A stretch of DNA of 64,000 bases from Chryseobacterium cheonjiense (GCF_012927265.1 NZ_JABBGF010000004.1:124001-188000); one strand, 5' to 3'; positions 25,723 to 34,741 are shown, counted from the first letter of the stretch. The notes: generated by a model not told the origin, from the sequence alone. A program made the numbers and translations.

Positions 25723-26484
25723 ATGATTGATACGCATACACATTTATACGCAGAAGAATTTGATGAAGACAGAAAAGAAGCGATCCGGAGAGCGGTAGAT
25801 AAAGGAATTACCCGATTTTATCTTCCTGCTATCGATTCTGAATCGCATGGAAAAATGCTTCAGCTCGAAGCAAAATATCCGGGCCAGATCTTTTCCATGA
25901 TGGGACTGCATCCTTGCTACGTGAAACCCGAAAACTGGGAAAAAGAGCTCGAAATTGTTAAAAATTATCTTGATGAAAGAGACTTTCCTGCCATCGGAGA
26001 GATAGGAATTGATCTGTATTGGGACAAAACGACATTAGATATTCAGGTGAAAGCTTTTGAACAGCAGATTGACTGGGCTATCGAAAAAGATCTGCCTATT
26101 GTTATTCACACGCGAGAAAGTTTTGATGAGACATTTGACGTTCTCGAAAGAAAAAAACACCCGAAGCTGAGAGGGATCTTCCATTGTTTTTCCGGAAACC
26201 TTGAGCAGGCAAAACATGCCATTGATCTCAATTTTATCTTGGGAATCGGTGGGGTAGTGACCTTTAAAAATGGGAAAATAGACCAGTTTCTAAATGAAAT
26301 TCCGTTGGAAAAGATTGTTCTGGAAACAGATTCTCCGTATCTCGCACCCGTTCCGCACCGTGGAAAAAGAAATGAAAGTGCCTATCTTGATCTTGTGGCC
26401 GGAAAACTGGTTAATATCTATGGAAAAGACTTTTCGGAGATTGAGAGGATAACCACAGAAAATGCCATGAATTTATTTAAATAG
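25723..26484 (+). CDS. TatD family metal-dependent hydrolase
   Basis: A 253-residue TIM-barrel hydrolase. The metal ligands are visible in DTHTHLY (residue 3), GEIGIDLYWD (about 90), PIVIHTRES (about 126), HCFSG (about 152) and ETDSPYLAP (about 205). The family has DNase or exonuclease activity and quality-control roles. It is the last gene of the run starting with the polyprenyl synthase, and a short hairpin follows. Confidence 0.92.
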   Translation: MIDTHTHLYAEEFDEDRKEAIRRAVDKGITRFYLPAIDSESHGKMLQLEAKYPGQIFSMMGLHPCYVKPENWEKELEIVKNYLDERDFPAIGEIGIDLYWDKTTLDIQVKAFEQQIDWAIEKDLPIVIHTRESFDETFDVLERKKHPKLRGIFHCFSGNLEQAKHAIDLNFILGIGGVVTFKNGKIDQFLNEIPLEKIVLETDSPYLAPVPHRGKRNESAYLDLVAGKLVNIYGKDFSEIERITTENAMNLFK

Positions 26485-26498
26485 TAATTTCAACAGGA

Positions 26499-26520
26499 GC
26501 GGACTTTAGTCCGTTTTTTC
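26499..26520 (+). terminator. Short terminator after tatD
   Basis: Five-base stem CGGAC/GTCCG with a TTTA loop, followed by TTTTTTC. The stem is short, so this is a modest call. Confidence 0.5.
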
Positions 26521-26556
26521 AAACCCAAAAAGTTCAGCTGGCTTCAGCCCAAATAT

Positions 26557-26583
26557 AAAAGTCTTCCCTATCGGAAGACTTTT
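26557..26583 (-). terminator. Terminator of the convergent DEAD-box helicase gene
   Basis: Stem AAAAGTCTTCC/GGAAGACTTTT with a short loop, immediately after the minus-strand stop codon. It could also end tatD transcripts arriving from the left. Confidence 0.75.
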
Positions 26584-26585
26584 CA

Positions 26586-27896
26586 TTATTTTTTTCTTGT
26601 AAAGTTTTTATTCTTTGGCTTTTTAAATCCCGTAGGCGCAGCCGAAGAATCCGGTTTATTCCTGTTTTTCGATCTCGGAGCACCGCTGCCGGATCTTGCA
26701 GGTTTTGGTTTGTCTGAACCCGGGTTAAAAGGTTTGTTGTTAGAATCCCTTTTCTGAACCACAAGATCATCGGTATGAAACGGATGGTCCTTGATGATAG
26801 GGATTTTTTTCCCGATCAGTTTTTCCGTGTTTTTCAGGTTTAATAAATCCAGGCCGTCTACAAAAGAAATAGAAGTTCCTTCGGCGCCGGCTCTTCCCGT
26901 TCTTCCGATTCGGTGAACATACGTTTCAGAGACATCTGAAAGTTCAAAATTAATCACGAATTTCAGCTCATCAATATCAATTCCTCTCGCTGCAATATCA
27001 GTCGCAACCAAAACCCTTGTTTTACCGGATTTGAAATTATTTAATGCATTCTGACGTGCATTCTGCGACTTATTACCATGAATTGCTTCTGTGGTAATCT
27101 GATCTTTCTGCAGTTTTCTGGCTATTTTGTCGGCTCCATGTTTCGTTCTCGAAAAAACAAGAACAGAATCGGAAATATCATTCTTCAGAATGTGGGTTAA
27201 AAGATTCAGCTTATTGTCTTTTTCTACAAAATAAACCGACTGCTTTATCGTATCGGCAGTTGATGAAACAGGCGTTACCTCCACCTTTACAGGGTTGTTC
27301 AGGATAGAATCAGCCAGTTTCTGGATTTCTGCAGGCATGGTAGCAGAGAAAAACAGCGTTTGTCTTTTCTGAGGCAACAGCTTTATGATTCTCTTCACAT
27401 CATGTACAAAGCCCATATCAAGCATTCTGTCGGCTTCATCAAGTACGAAGATTTCAAGGTTTTTTAAGCTGATGATTCCCTGGGAAATAAAGTCCAGCAA
27501 TCTTCCCGGAGTGGCAACAAGAATGTCAACACCCTTTTTCAGGGCAGTTTCCTGGTTTCCCTGTTTTACACCTCCGAAAATAACAAGATGCTTTAGCGGT
27601 AAATATTTTCCATAAGCCTTGATGTTTTCTTCAATCTGAATGGCAAGCTCTCTTGTCGGTGTTAAAATTAAAGCCTTGATATGTTTGTTCGGAAATTTAT
27701 TCTGAGCGAGATTCTGAAGGATGGGGATGGCAAAAGCAGCCGTTTTCCCTGTTCCTGTCTGTGCGCATCCTAAGAAATCTTTCCCTTTCGTAATTTCCGG
27801 AATTGATTTTTCCTGAATGGGGGTAGGATTGGTATATCCTTGTTCCTGAATTGCTTTGGCAATAGGTTCTATTAAGTTTAAATCTGTAAAATTCAA
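26586..27896 (-). CDS. DEAD-box RNA helicase, RhlE type
   Basis: A 436-residue helicase with motif I AQTGTGKTAAF (about residue 41), motif II VLDEADRML (about 150), SAT in motif III, and HRIGRTGRAG as motif VI (about 320). The Q motif NPTPIQEKSIPEI precedes motif I. The tail from about residue 375 is basic and low in complexity, rich in K, P, S, N and R, as in RhlE, and lacks the DbpA domain of the helicase at 18777. It probably acts in ribosome assembly or RNA turnover. A TACCTTTG -7 element lies on the minus strand at 27957-27964. Confidence 0.9.
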   Translation of the reverse strand: MNFTDLNLIEPIAKAIQEQGYTNPTPIQEKSIPEITKGKDFLGCAQTGTGKTAAFAIPILQNLAQNKFPNKHIKALILTPTRELAIQIEENIKAYGKYLPLKHLVIFGGVKQGNQETALKKGVDILVATPGRLLDFISQGIISLKNLEIFVLDEADRMLDMGFVHDVKRIIKLLPQKRQTLFFSATMPAEIQKLADSILNNPVKVEVTPVSSTADTIKQSVYFVEKDNKLNLLTHILKNDISDSVLVFSRTKHGADKIARKLQKDQITTEAIHGNKSQNARQNALNNFKSGKTRVLVATDIAARGIDIDELKFVINFELSDVSETYVHRIGRTGRAGAEGTSISFVDGLDLLNLKNTEKLIGKKIPIIKDHPFHTDDLVVQKRDSNNKPFNPGSDKPKPARSGSGAPRSKNRNKPDSSAAPTGFKKPKNKNFTRKK

Positions 27897-27956
27897 ATGA
27901 ACTGTTTTTTTATAATTACAACAAAAATTCCTTCATTTTGAAGGAATTATATTTTG

Positions 27957-27964
27957 CAAAGGTA
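27957..27964 (-). promoter_or_regulatory. -7 element of the RhlE-type helicase gene
   Basis: The minus strand reads TACCTTTG, matching TAnnTTTG. It lies about 60 bases before the start, so the leader is longer than for most genes in this window, which would fit the post-transcriptional autoregulation seen for some DEAD-box genes. That last point is inference. Confidence 0.45.
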
Positions 27965-27985
27965 GTTTAAATATTTTTAAGTAGC

Positions 27986-28474
27986 TTAATTCACTTTTGT
28001 CCACTGTTGGTTCTTTCTCAGATCCTCAAAAAATTTGTACAGTTCCGAAAGTTTTTCGCTTCCTCTTTTACCGTAATCTTCCACATGTTTTGAAGTTCCG
28101 TCCGCAAACTTAACTCTCAAATGGGAAGAAGGAAGGTCGGTTACATTCTTTTCTCCGTAATTGTCCTTCAGGTTTTTTACATCCAGTCCGTCAAGTAAAG
28201 AAATCAGCTTATTGTAATCTTCCTGTTTGATGGTTCCTTTAAAAGTTCCTTCCCGCGGTTTCGAAAATTCATCTTTCGATGGTCTGTCACTGAAATTAAA
28301 ATGTTCCGCTTCAAAAACAGCCGTTCTATCTGCGTTGATGGTCATTTTAAAAACCGGACAAAATCCGAAACAGGGCGTTGCCTCATATTCAATGGTAGAA
28401 TATTTTGAATTCATTTTCTGAGAATTACATGAAAATAAAAAGATAAAAGCAAAAAGGCCGAATATGTATTTCAT
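27986..28474 (-). CDS. DUF6438 domain-containing lipoprotein
   Basis: A 162-residue protein with a lipoprotein signal ending IFLFSC (Cys16). The mature part has YSTIEYEATPCFGFCPVFKM, whose paired cysteines and following strand pattern are typical of DUF6438. Near residue 105 is NVTDLPSSHLRVKFADG. The family is a small periplasmic or surface domain of unknown role found mostly in Bacteroidota. It is transcribed alone. Confidence 0.82.
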   Translation of the reverse strand: MKYIFGLFAFIFLFSCNSQKMNSKYSTIEYEATPCFGFCPVFKMTINADRTAVFEAEHFNFSDRPSKDEFSKPREGTFKGTIKQEDYNKLISLLDGLDVKNLKDNYGEKNVTDLPSSHLRVKFADGTSKHVEDYGKRGSEKLSELYKFFEDLRKNQQWTKVN

Positions 28475-28586
28475 AATTTTAAAATTTGAAGTGTGTTCTT
28501 CAATAATTATTCCAAAGGTCCATAATTAAAGGATGTTGTGAACATAAGTCAATTGCTAAGCTGACTTAATCAAACATATTGAATCA

Positions 28587-29237
28587 TTATTTAAATCTGT
28601 ACCCGATTCCAGCCTGCAGGAAACCTATTTTAGTAGGAATTCCTCCGGAATTCACCTCGATAAAATTGAAATGATATCTTGCATCTGCAAAGAAATTTGC
28701 ATTGATTTTGTACTCCGCACCTAAGAACGGGAATAGATTAATTGTTTTCAGGTCAGAATAATTGTAAAAAATATTATTTTCCGGAATTGAGGTTGCTTTC
28801 ACTTTTTCTGAAATATTAATTCCAACATTCATTCCCGCAGAAACTGAAAGCTCTGGTATTACATAATATTTTATTGAAACGGGAACCTGAATTTGGTCAA
28901 ATTTATACTTGGCTTCAGTCTGAGAAGTCTGTACCAATTCATTACCGATCAGCTGCAGTGTCGGATAATAATAAATCCCACCCAACTCTGTATAAAGAAT
29001 TTCAGCCTGTACTCCGAATTTGGATGATATTTTTTGCTCTCCTACAATTCCTACGTAGAAAAAAGATTTTGCATCTAAATTGTTGTTGTAAAACTTCATG
29101 TTGGATAAAGAATATCCTCCCTTAATACCGAAACTCATCTTTGAGTCTGATTTCCTAGTTATGTTTTCCTGTGTATCTTGCGCACTGAAAAATGCTGATA
29201 CTGATAATAAAATAGCAAGTGCTAAGTTCTTTTTCAT
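28587..29237 (-). CDS. Outer membrane beta-barrel protein (porin-like, PF13568 type)
   Basis: A 216-residue protein with signal peptide MKKNLALAILLSVSAFFSAQ. The mature protein alternates short beta strands, begins SFGIKGGYSLSNMKF, a typical first strand of this barrel family, and ends in the aromatic-terminal strand QAGIGYRFK. It is probably an eight-stranded barrel with no known substrate. It is monocistronic. Confidence 0.85.
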   Translation of the reverse strand: MKKNLALAILLSVSAFFSAQDTQENITRKSDSKMSFGIKGGYSLSNMKFYNNNLDAKSFFYVGIVGEQKISSKFGVQAEILYTELGGIYYYPTLQLIGNELVQTSQTEAKYKFDQIQVPVSIKYYVIPELSVSAGMNVGINISEKVKATSIPENNIFYNYSDLKTINLFPFLGAEYKINANFFADARYHFNFIEVNSGGIPTKIGFLQAGIGYRFK

Positions 29238-29305
29238 AGTTTTTAAATGATGGTTATTTATAAAATTCTTTAAAATTGATTAGTGTTTAATTTTTCTATA
29301 TTAAA

Positions 29306-29329
29306 AAAGTATACTGAAAAGTATACTTT
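29306..29329 (-). terminator. Terminator after obg
   Basis: Ten-base perfect stem AAAGTATACT/AGTATACTTT with a GAAA loop, followed on the minus strand by TTTT. It lies 24 bases downstream of the obg stop. Confidence 0.7.
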
Positions 29330-29352
29330 GTAAGTTTTTATTTTTTTTGAGT

Positions 29353-30336
29353 TTACCCATGAAGCTGTTTCCAGATTGCATCCTTCAGTTCGGTAAGTCC
29401 TTCACCCGTAACACCGGAGAAAAACAATGGTTGCTTGTTCTCGGGGAATTCTGCGGCAATTTCCTTTTTCAGCTCATCATCCAGAAGATCGGATTTTGAT
29501 ACGGAAACAATAAAATCTTTGTCCAACAGTTCAGGATTGTATTCTTTCAATTCATTTTCCAATATCTTAAACTCCTGGAAATGATCTTCAGAATCGGCAG
29601 GAATTAAAAACAATAAAATGGAATTTCTTTCAATATGTCGTAAAAAACGGTGTCCCAATCCTTTACCTTCCGCTGCACCTTCAATAATTCCCGGAATATC
29701 TGCCATTACAAAAGATTTGTAATTTCTGTAATCTACAATTCCTAAATTAGGCGTTAATGTGGTAAACGCATAATTGGCGATTTTTGGCTTGGCTGCAGAA
29801 ACAGAAGCCAGAAGGGTAGATTTTCCGGCATTCGGGAAGCCCACAAGACCTACATCGGCAAGAATTTTAAGCTCGAAAGTAATATAGCCTTCCTGTCCGT
29901 CCATTCCCGGCTGTGCAAATCTCGGCGTCTGATTGGTAGACGATTTGAAATGTTCGTTTCCTTTTCCGCCCATTCCGCCTTCCATCAGGATGATTTCCTG
30001 TCCGTCTTCAAGAATTTCCCCGATGATTTCACCGTCTTCATTCTTCGCAATCGTCCCGATAGGAACTTCGATATATACATCAGCTCCATACGCTCCCGTA
30101 AGCTGGTTTTTCCCGCCGTTTTCACCGCGTTCCGCTTTTACGTGACGGGTATAACGAAGAGGAAGTAAAGTCCATTCATTGGCATTTCCTTTCATGATGA
30201 CGTGGCCTCCACGACCTCCGTCACCTCCGTCAGGACCACCTTTTGGAATATATTTTTCACGGCGAAGATGGGCAGAACCTGCACCTCCGTGGCCGCTTTT
30301 ACAATGAATCTTTACGTAATCTACAAAATTTGACAT
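29353..30336 (-). CDS. obg: GTPase Obg/CgtA
   Basis: A 327-residue GTPase with the glycine-rich Obg fold at its N-terminus (HCKSGHGGAGSAHLRREK and GGPDGGDGGRGGHVI). The G domain starts near residue 160: G1 GFPNAGKSTLL, G3 DIPGIIEGA, and SKSD as the G4-like motif. There is no C-terminal OCT domain, as in many Bacteroidota. It acts in 50S ribosome assembly and stringent response control. The adk gene lies 80 bases upstream on the same strand. Confidence 0.95.
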   Translation of the reverse strand: MSNFVDYVKIHCKSGHGGAGSAHLRREKYIPKGGPDGGDGGRGGHVIMKGNANEWTLLPLRYTRHVKAERGENGGKNQLTGAYGADVYIEVPIGTIAKNEDGEIIGEILEDGQEIILMEGGMGGKGNEHFKSSTNQTPRFAQPGMDGQEGYITFELKILADVGLVGFPNAGKSTLLASVSAAKPKIANYAFTTLTPNLGIVDYRNYKSFVMADIPGIIEGAAEGKGLGHRFLRHIERNSILLFLIPADSEDHFQEFKILENELKEYNPELLDKDFIVSVSKSDLLDDELKKEIAAEFPENKQPLFFSGVTGEGLTELKDAIWKQLHG

Positions 30337-30358
30337 AATTTTAATTCAAGGTTTAATG

Positions 30359-30406
30359 TTGAAGGTTCAAAGTTTTAACCTTGAATTTGGAACTTTGAAC
30401 CTTGAA
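30359..30406. repeat. Intergenic TTGAACCTTGAA-type word repeat, near-palindromic
   Basis: TTGAAGGTTCAAAGTT at 30359-30374 is the near-perfect reverse complement of AACTTTGAACCTTGAA at 30391-30406 (one mismatch). The loop contains another AACCTTGAA. It fills most of the adk-obg gap. It may serve as a hairpin in the adk-obg transcript but has no T-run. Confidence 0.55.
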
Positions 30407-30416
30407 TCAAAAATTT

Positions 30417-30998
30417 TTATTTTTGAACCTTTTCTACCTCAGCAAAAAGTTTCTCAGAAATCTCGTCGATATCTCCGACGCCGTTGATCTCCACATATTT
30501 GCCCTGCTGCTTGTACAGTTCGGCAACTTCTGCTGTTTTTGCGTAGTATTCTTTTATTCTGTTTTCGATGATCTCTACATTGCTGTCGTCTGATCTTCCG
30601 CTGATTTCGCCTCTTTTCAGAAGTCTTTCTACCAGGATCTTATCTTCCACTACCAAAGAAAGGCAAATGTCGATCTCGTCGTTTAATTCTTCTTTTACGA
30701 TTTTTTCCAGGGCTTCCGTCTGAACGGCAGTTCTCGGATATCCGTCGAAAATGAATCCTGCCGCATCGGTAGGTTTTCTGATCTCGTCAATCAGCATATC
30801 TGTTGTTACCTGATCCGGAACCAGCTCTCCTTTGTCGATATAAGATTTTGCCAGTTTCCCGAGCTCAGTATCATTTTTCATATTGAATCTGAAAAGGTCA
30901 CCTGTTGAGATCTGCTTTAAATTGAATTTCTTAATCAGGTTCTGAGCCTGAGTTCCTTTTCCACTTCCCGGAGGGCCGAACAGAACAATGTTTATCAT
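30417..30998 (-). CDS. adk: Adenylate kinase
   Basis: A 193-residue kinase converting ATP and AMP to two ADP. The P-loop GPPGSGKGTQA is at residues 8-18. ISTGDLFRFNMKNDTELG follows near 32, FDGYPRTAVQTEAL near 83, and RGEISGRSDD marks a short lid near 130 without zinc-binding cysteines. The short form is usual in this phylum. It lies between hpt and obg on the same strand. Confidence 0.95.
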   Translation of the reverse strand: MINIVLFGPPGSGKGTQAQNLIKKFNLKQISTGDLFRFNMKNDTELGKLAKSYIDKGELVPDQVTTDMLIDEIRKPTDAAGFIFDGYPRTAVQTEALEKIVKEELNDEIDICLSLVVEDKILVERLLKRGEISGRSDDSNVEIIENRIKEYYAKTAEVAELYKQQGKYVEINGVGDIDEISEKLFAEVEKVQK

Positions 30999-31014
30999 AA
31001 TGTTGTTTTGCTTC

Positions 31015-31150
31015 TGGCGATTGGCAACTGGCTTTTGGCTTTTTACCTTGAGCTTGTCTGCTTTTTAGCCTTTAGCGTTTTTAAGTTATTATTAAATTTA
31101 TTTTTTATTTTACTTTTTAAGCTAAAAGCTATCAGCTAATAGCCAACAGC
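31015..31150. repeat. Intergenic GGCTTTTGGC / AGCTAAAAGCT word repeats
   Basis: Between adk and hpt are degenerate words such as GGCAACTGGCTTTTGGC (about 31020) and AAGCTAAAAGCTATCAGC (about 31120), partly reverse complementary. A related stretch, GTAAAGCTAAAAGCTAAG, occurs between parA and parB near 39085. They look like dispersed low-complexity intergenic repeats. Confidence 0.45.
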
Positions 31151-31152
31151 GT

Positions 31153-31707
31153 TTAATGGTTGATTTGTCCTTCTTCCAGTTGATAAAGATTTGGTAAATT
31201 TCTTCCCAATTCATCATAATCCAGTCCGTAGCCGAGAACAAATTTGTTTGGAATTTCTTTTCCGATATAATCCAGCTTGAAATCTTTTTTATACACTTCC
31301 GGTTTTAATAAGAAAGAAGCGATTTTTACAGACTTCGGACGCTGGGTTTCATTAAAATATTTGAAAAGGCTTTCCACCGTATTTCCTGTATCCACAATAT
31401 CTTCCACCAAGATGATGTGACGGTCTTTTACATCTTTCGTCAATTCCATTTTCTGGTAAACGATTCCCGTAGATTCCGTTCCGGCGTAAGAGCTCATCTG
31501 AATAAAAGCGATCTCACAATTTCCAGGATAATGTTTCAGCAGATCCGAGAAAAACATGATCACGCCGTTCAGTACTCCGATGAAAACAGGGACTTCATCC
31601 TTGTAATCTTCATAAATTTTTAAAGCGGTTGCTTTTACAATTTCCTGAATTTCGGCGTCCTCCAGATAAGGAACGAAAGTTTTGTCGTGAACTTTAATAC
31701 TTTCCAT
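31153..31707 (-). CDS. hpt: Hypoxanthine phosphoribosyltransferase
   Basis: A 184-residue purine salvage enzyme that joins hypoxanthine or guanine to PRPP. I start at the ATG at 31707 (MESIKVHDKTF); a TTG-initiated seven-residue extension is less likely because a promoter lies at 31726. The PRPP motif ILVEDIVDTGNTVESL is near residue 92. Upstream, PVFIGVLNGVIMFFSDLL supplies the conserved loop. It lies upstream of adk in the same direction and divergent from the ABC-F gene. Confidence 0.92.
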   Translation of the reverse strand: MESIKVHDKTFVPYLEDAEIQEIVKATALKIYEDYKDEVPVFIGVLNGVIMFFSDLLKHYPGNCEIAFIQMSSYAGTESTGIVYQKMELTKDVKDRHIILVEDIVDTGNTVESLFKYFNETQRPKSVKIASFLLKPEVYKKDFKLDYIGKEIPNKFVLGYGLDYDELGRNLPNLYQLEEGQINH

Positions 31708-31725
31708 AAAAATTTTAGTAGGCTG

Positions 31726-31757
31726 CAAAGTTAAGGATTTTTGATGAAAGTTTTCAA
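31726..31757 (-). promoter_or_regulatory. Promoter of hpt
   Basis: On the minus strand, TTG (31755-31757) is followed after 21 bases by TAACTTTG (31726-31733). This matches the phylum consensus and sits about 20 bases before the ATG at 31707. Confidence 0.6.
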
Positions 31758-31958
31758 TGGGTGGAAGAGTGATTGGTTTTATGACGACATTAAACCTTCG
31801 TGGTTTTTAAAACCTTTAAAGCCGGGCAACAAAATATTTTCCTTATCTTTGCCACTCACAAAACCCATAATATCAGGATGTAGGATACAGTTTCTTTCAG
31901 ATTTAATCAACAATAACAGATGAGTTATTGCATTTTCAACTTAATTAAGAAAGAAATT

Positions 31959-33551
31959 ATGATTTTTTTACACGATATAACTTTTGGGTTTCCCGCAGGA
32001 GATCTGCTTTTTAATTCTATTACTTTAACGATACCATCTCAATCAAAATCCGCTTTGGTGGGAAGCAACGGCATGGGGAAATCCACACTTCTGAAGATCA
32101 TGGCAAAAGAAATGAAACCTTTGCAGGGAAATATCAATGCAGAAGGAGAGCTGTTTTATGTTCCGCAAATGTTTGGGAACTTTAATGAACTTACCATTGC
32201 GCAATGTCTTAAAATTGATGAAAAACTTGATGCCCTTCAAAAAATTACAAATGGGGAGGTAGATGAAATTTATTTTGAAACGTTGAACGATGATTGGGAT
32301 ATCGAAGAACGTTGTCAACAGGCTTTACAGTATTGGAAGCTTGGAAATTTAGATCTTAATCAAAAACTGGAAAACCTGAGCGGTGGACAAAAAACAAAAA
32401 TTTTCCTGGTGGGAATTCAGATTAATCAACCCGAAATTATTTTGCTGGATGAACCAACCAATCATCTTGATCTGGAAGGCCGGAATCTGCTGTATGATTT
32501 TATTGAAAAATCAAATGCAACGATTACTATGGTCAGTCACGACCGGACTTTGCTGAATCTCGCAGATACAATTTTTGAACTCAGCAACCAGGGCATTTCC
32601 AGCTATGGCGGCAATTATGATTTTTATGCTGAACAGAAAGCGATTGAAAATGAGGCTCTGCAGAATGACATTCATGCTAAAGAAAGAGCTTTGAAAAAGG
32701 CCAAAGAAAAGGAACGCGAAACGCTGGAACGAAAGCAGAAGCTTGATGCGAGAGGAAAAGGAAAGCAGGAAAAATCGGGTGTGGCGAGAATTATGATGAA
32801 TAGGCTGCGAAATAACGCCGAGAAAAATTCTTCGAAGTTGAAAGCGGTTCATACCGAGAAAATTAATAATATCTCCGGAGATTTGCGGGATTTGCGTTCG
32901 TCAGTGAGAAACTTGGATCAGATGAAGGTGAGCTTTAATGATTCGGATTTGCATTCCGGGAAAATTCTGATTTCAGCCGAGGATATGAATTTTAGGTATA
33001 CTGATAAAAATCTTTGGAAAGAAAATCTCCATCTTGAAATCCGAAGCGGTGACCGGATCGCCATTAAAGGTTCGAACGGCTCCGGAAAAACGACTTTGAT
33101 TAAATTGCTATTAGGAGATTTGTTGCCTTCTTCCGGGAGTATTTTGAGGTCGGATTTCAATACGATTTATATTGATCAGGAATATTCTTTACTTGATAAA
33201 ACGGCAACTGTGTATGAATTTGCCGAACAATTCAACGATCACGCGATGCCGGAATCGGAAGTGAAAACCTTATTGTCAAGATTTTTATTCGGAAAGGAAA
33301 CCTGGGATAAAAAATGTAATGTGTTAAGCGGCGGCGAACGTCTTCGGCTTTTGCTGTGCGGACTTTCCATCAGCAATAAAACTCCCGATATGATTATTCT
33401 TGACGAACCGACGAATAATTTAGACCTTCAGAATGTGGAAATCCTGACGAATTCTATTAAGGATTATCATGGAACGTTGGTGGTGATTTCGCATGATGTG
33501 TTGTTTTTGGAGGAGATTGGGGTCATGAATGTGATGTTGTTAAAATCATAA
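31959..33551 (+). CDS. ABC-F family ATP-binding protein
   Basis: A soluble protein of 530 residues with two ABC domains and no membrane segment. The first Walker A is GSNGMGKSTLL (about residue 37), with signature LSGGQKT and Walker B IILLDEPTNHLDL. A charged linker follows (about 220-310), then Walker A GSNGSGKTTLI (about 365), LSGGERL and ILDEPTNNLDL. ABC-F proteins act on the ribosome, some protecting it from antibiotics. The ATG at 31959 starts the domain directly; an ATG 13 residues upstream at 31920 is possible. Confidence 0.88.
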   Translation: MIFLHDITFGFPAGDLLFNSITLTIPSQSKSALVGSNGMGKSTLLKIMAKEMKPLQGNINAEGELFYVPQMFGNFNELTIAQCLKIDEKLDALQKITNGEVDEIYFETLNDDWDIEERCQQALQYWKLGNLDLNQKLENLSGGQKTKIFLVGIQINQPEIILLDEPTNHLDLEGRNLLYDFIEKSNATITMVSHDRTLLNLADTIFELSNQGISSYGGNYDFYAEQKAIENEALQNDIHAKERALKKAKEKERETLERKQKLDARGKGKQEKSGVARIMMNRLRNNAEKNSSKLKAVHTEKINNISGDLRDLRSSVRNLDQMKVSFNDSDLHSGKILISAEDMNFRYTDKNLWKENLHLEIRSGDRIAIKGSNGSGKTTLIKLLLGDLLPSSGSILRSDFNTIYIDQEYSLLDKTATVYEFAEQFNDHAMPESEVKTLLSRFLFGKETWDKKCNVLSGGERLRLLLCGLSISNKTPDMIILDEPTNNLDLQNVEILTNSIKDYHGTLVVISHDVLFLEEIGVMNVMLLKS

Positions 33552-33645
33552 TAAATATTCAGGTAGTTGTCATTTCTGCAGAAGTCTTTCTGGTAAAGTT
33601 TTAATCCACTAATCAATACTGTTTTTAAGAATTGGTAGAGTTGTT

Positions 33646-33678
33646 AAACCTCACAGGTTTCAAAAACCTGTGAGGTTT
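33646..33678. repeat. Dispersed 33-base palindrome (AACCTCACAGGTTT type)
   Basis: Perfect 15-base arms (AAACCTCACAGGTTT at 33646-33660 and its complement at 33664-33678) with a CAA loop. I recall this word as a common intergenic palindrome in Flavobacteriia. It lacks a T-run and lies between two convergent genes, where it could still stop transcription. Confidence 0.7.
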
Positions 33679-33724
33679 GGATAAATCTGTAGTTTCATAT
33701 TGTAGCTAAAACCTTCAAGGTCTT

Positions 33725-34120
33725 TTATTTAATATCTATTAACCAATACTGTTTTTTAAGATTATATTTTTTTAAAATATTTATATTAGGAATAGTCCAG
33801 CCAAAATCTTTTTTATATTGATCCGTAAAAGTCAATGTATATGTTTTATTCTTTTCAAAAAAGTTTTCTCCGAAAAATTCAGGACATCTTACAATAATTG
33901 GAATTTGCTTATCCTCATAATTTTTTAAAGAAGTATCATTAATTTCGAACTCTAAAACAACAGCATAAGCAATATAACCACAATTCCCTGGCATTTTAAA
34001 ATCGTTAACAATTTTTCCAGTAATCTGATATTGATTTTTTTTGAGTTTCTTATTTTGTGCGCCTGCTGATATGCTAGTGAATAGTAGTAAGAAAAGGAGT
34101 GTAAGGGTTGTTCTTTGCAT
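33725..34120 (-). CDS. Secreted protein of unknown function
   Basis: A 131-residue exported protein. The start at 34120 gives the signal peptide MQRTTLTLLFLLLFTSISAG; five extra residues are possible from 34135. The mature part has KKNQYQITGKIVNDFKMPGNCG and ends with NILKKYNLKKQYWLIDIK. I recognise no domain. It lies 33 bases downstream of another secreted unknown on the same strand. Confidence 0.65.
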   Translation of the reverse strand: MQRTTLTLLFLLLFTSISAGAQNKKLKKNQYQITGKIVNDFKMPGNCGYIAYAVVLEFEINDTSLKNYEDKQIPIIVRCPEFFGENFFEKNKTYTLTFTDQYKKDFGWTIPNINILKKYNLKKQYWLIDIK

Positions 34121-34153
34121 TTGATTAAAATTCAAATATGCTTTTCAGGATGA

Positions 34154-34741
34154 TTATTTTAATTTGACGTCAGGCAATTGATAGTTTCCGACAGATTCAA
34201 CCATTTTTATGGAGTCTTTCTTAAGGTTTTTAAAAAATGCATCAATGTTTTCTTGATATCCCCTTTCGCTTACACCAAAAAGTAAAATCCCACTGTGATT
34301 TTTATCGGAGATTAATTTATAGCGGTAAACATTTCTTTCAGCAATTAAGATTTCTTTTCCATCATCTGAATTTTTGCTAATCAGGAAGTCCAGAATATAC
34401 TCTCCATTGTTTTCGTACTTCGTATACTTAATAACAGGATTTGACTGCTTCATCTTCTCCAGTTCATGGATTTTTTGATTAATGGCATCTTCCACTTTAA
34501 AATCTCCTTTTACAAAATCAATCATGATAAGAGTTTTGTATTTTTCGATATTGTCATTGGAAGCTAAATATTCCTGTTTATAATAACTGTCATTCGGGTG
34601 AGAGCTCCACGCTAAATAATAGGTTTTGGAATCAATCGTGATGGGTCCGGGAATATTTAAATATTCTGTCACTTTACTTTGTGCTGTTAACGATAAAATA
34701 GGGATGAGAAGAAAAATAAGGGATTTTAATTGTTTATACAT
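34154..34741 (-). CDS. Secreted protein of unknown function
   Basis: A 195-residue protein with signal peptide MYKQLKSLIFLLIPILSLTA. The mature part has YLNIPGPITIDSKTYYLAWS near residue 28 and the region VMRYK-like YRYKLISDKNHSGILLFGVS near 145. No known family is apparent. It is probably co-transcribed with the smaller secreted protein downstream, and both may act in the periplasm. Confidence 0.65.
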   Translation of the reverse strand: MYKQLKSLIFLLIPILSLTAQSKVTEYLNIPGPITIDSKTYYLAWSSHPNDSYYKQEYLASNDNIEKYKTLIMIDFVKGDFKVEDAINQKIHELEKMKQSNPVIKYTKYENNGEYILDFLISKNSDDGKEILIAERNVYRYKLISDKNHSGILLFGVSERGYQENIDAFFKNLKKDSIKMVESVGNYQLPDVKLK

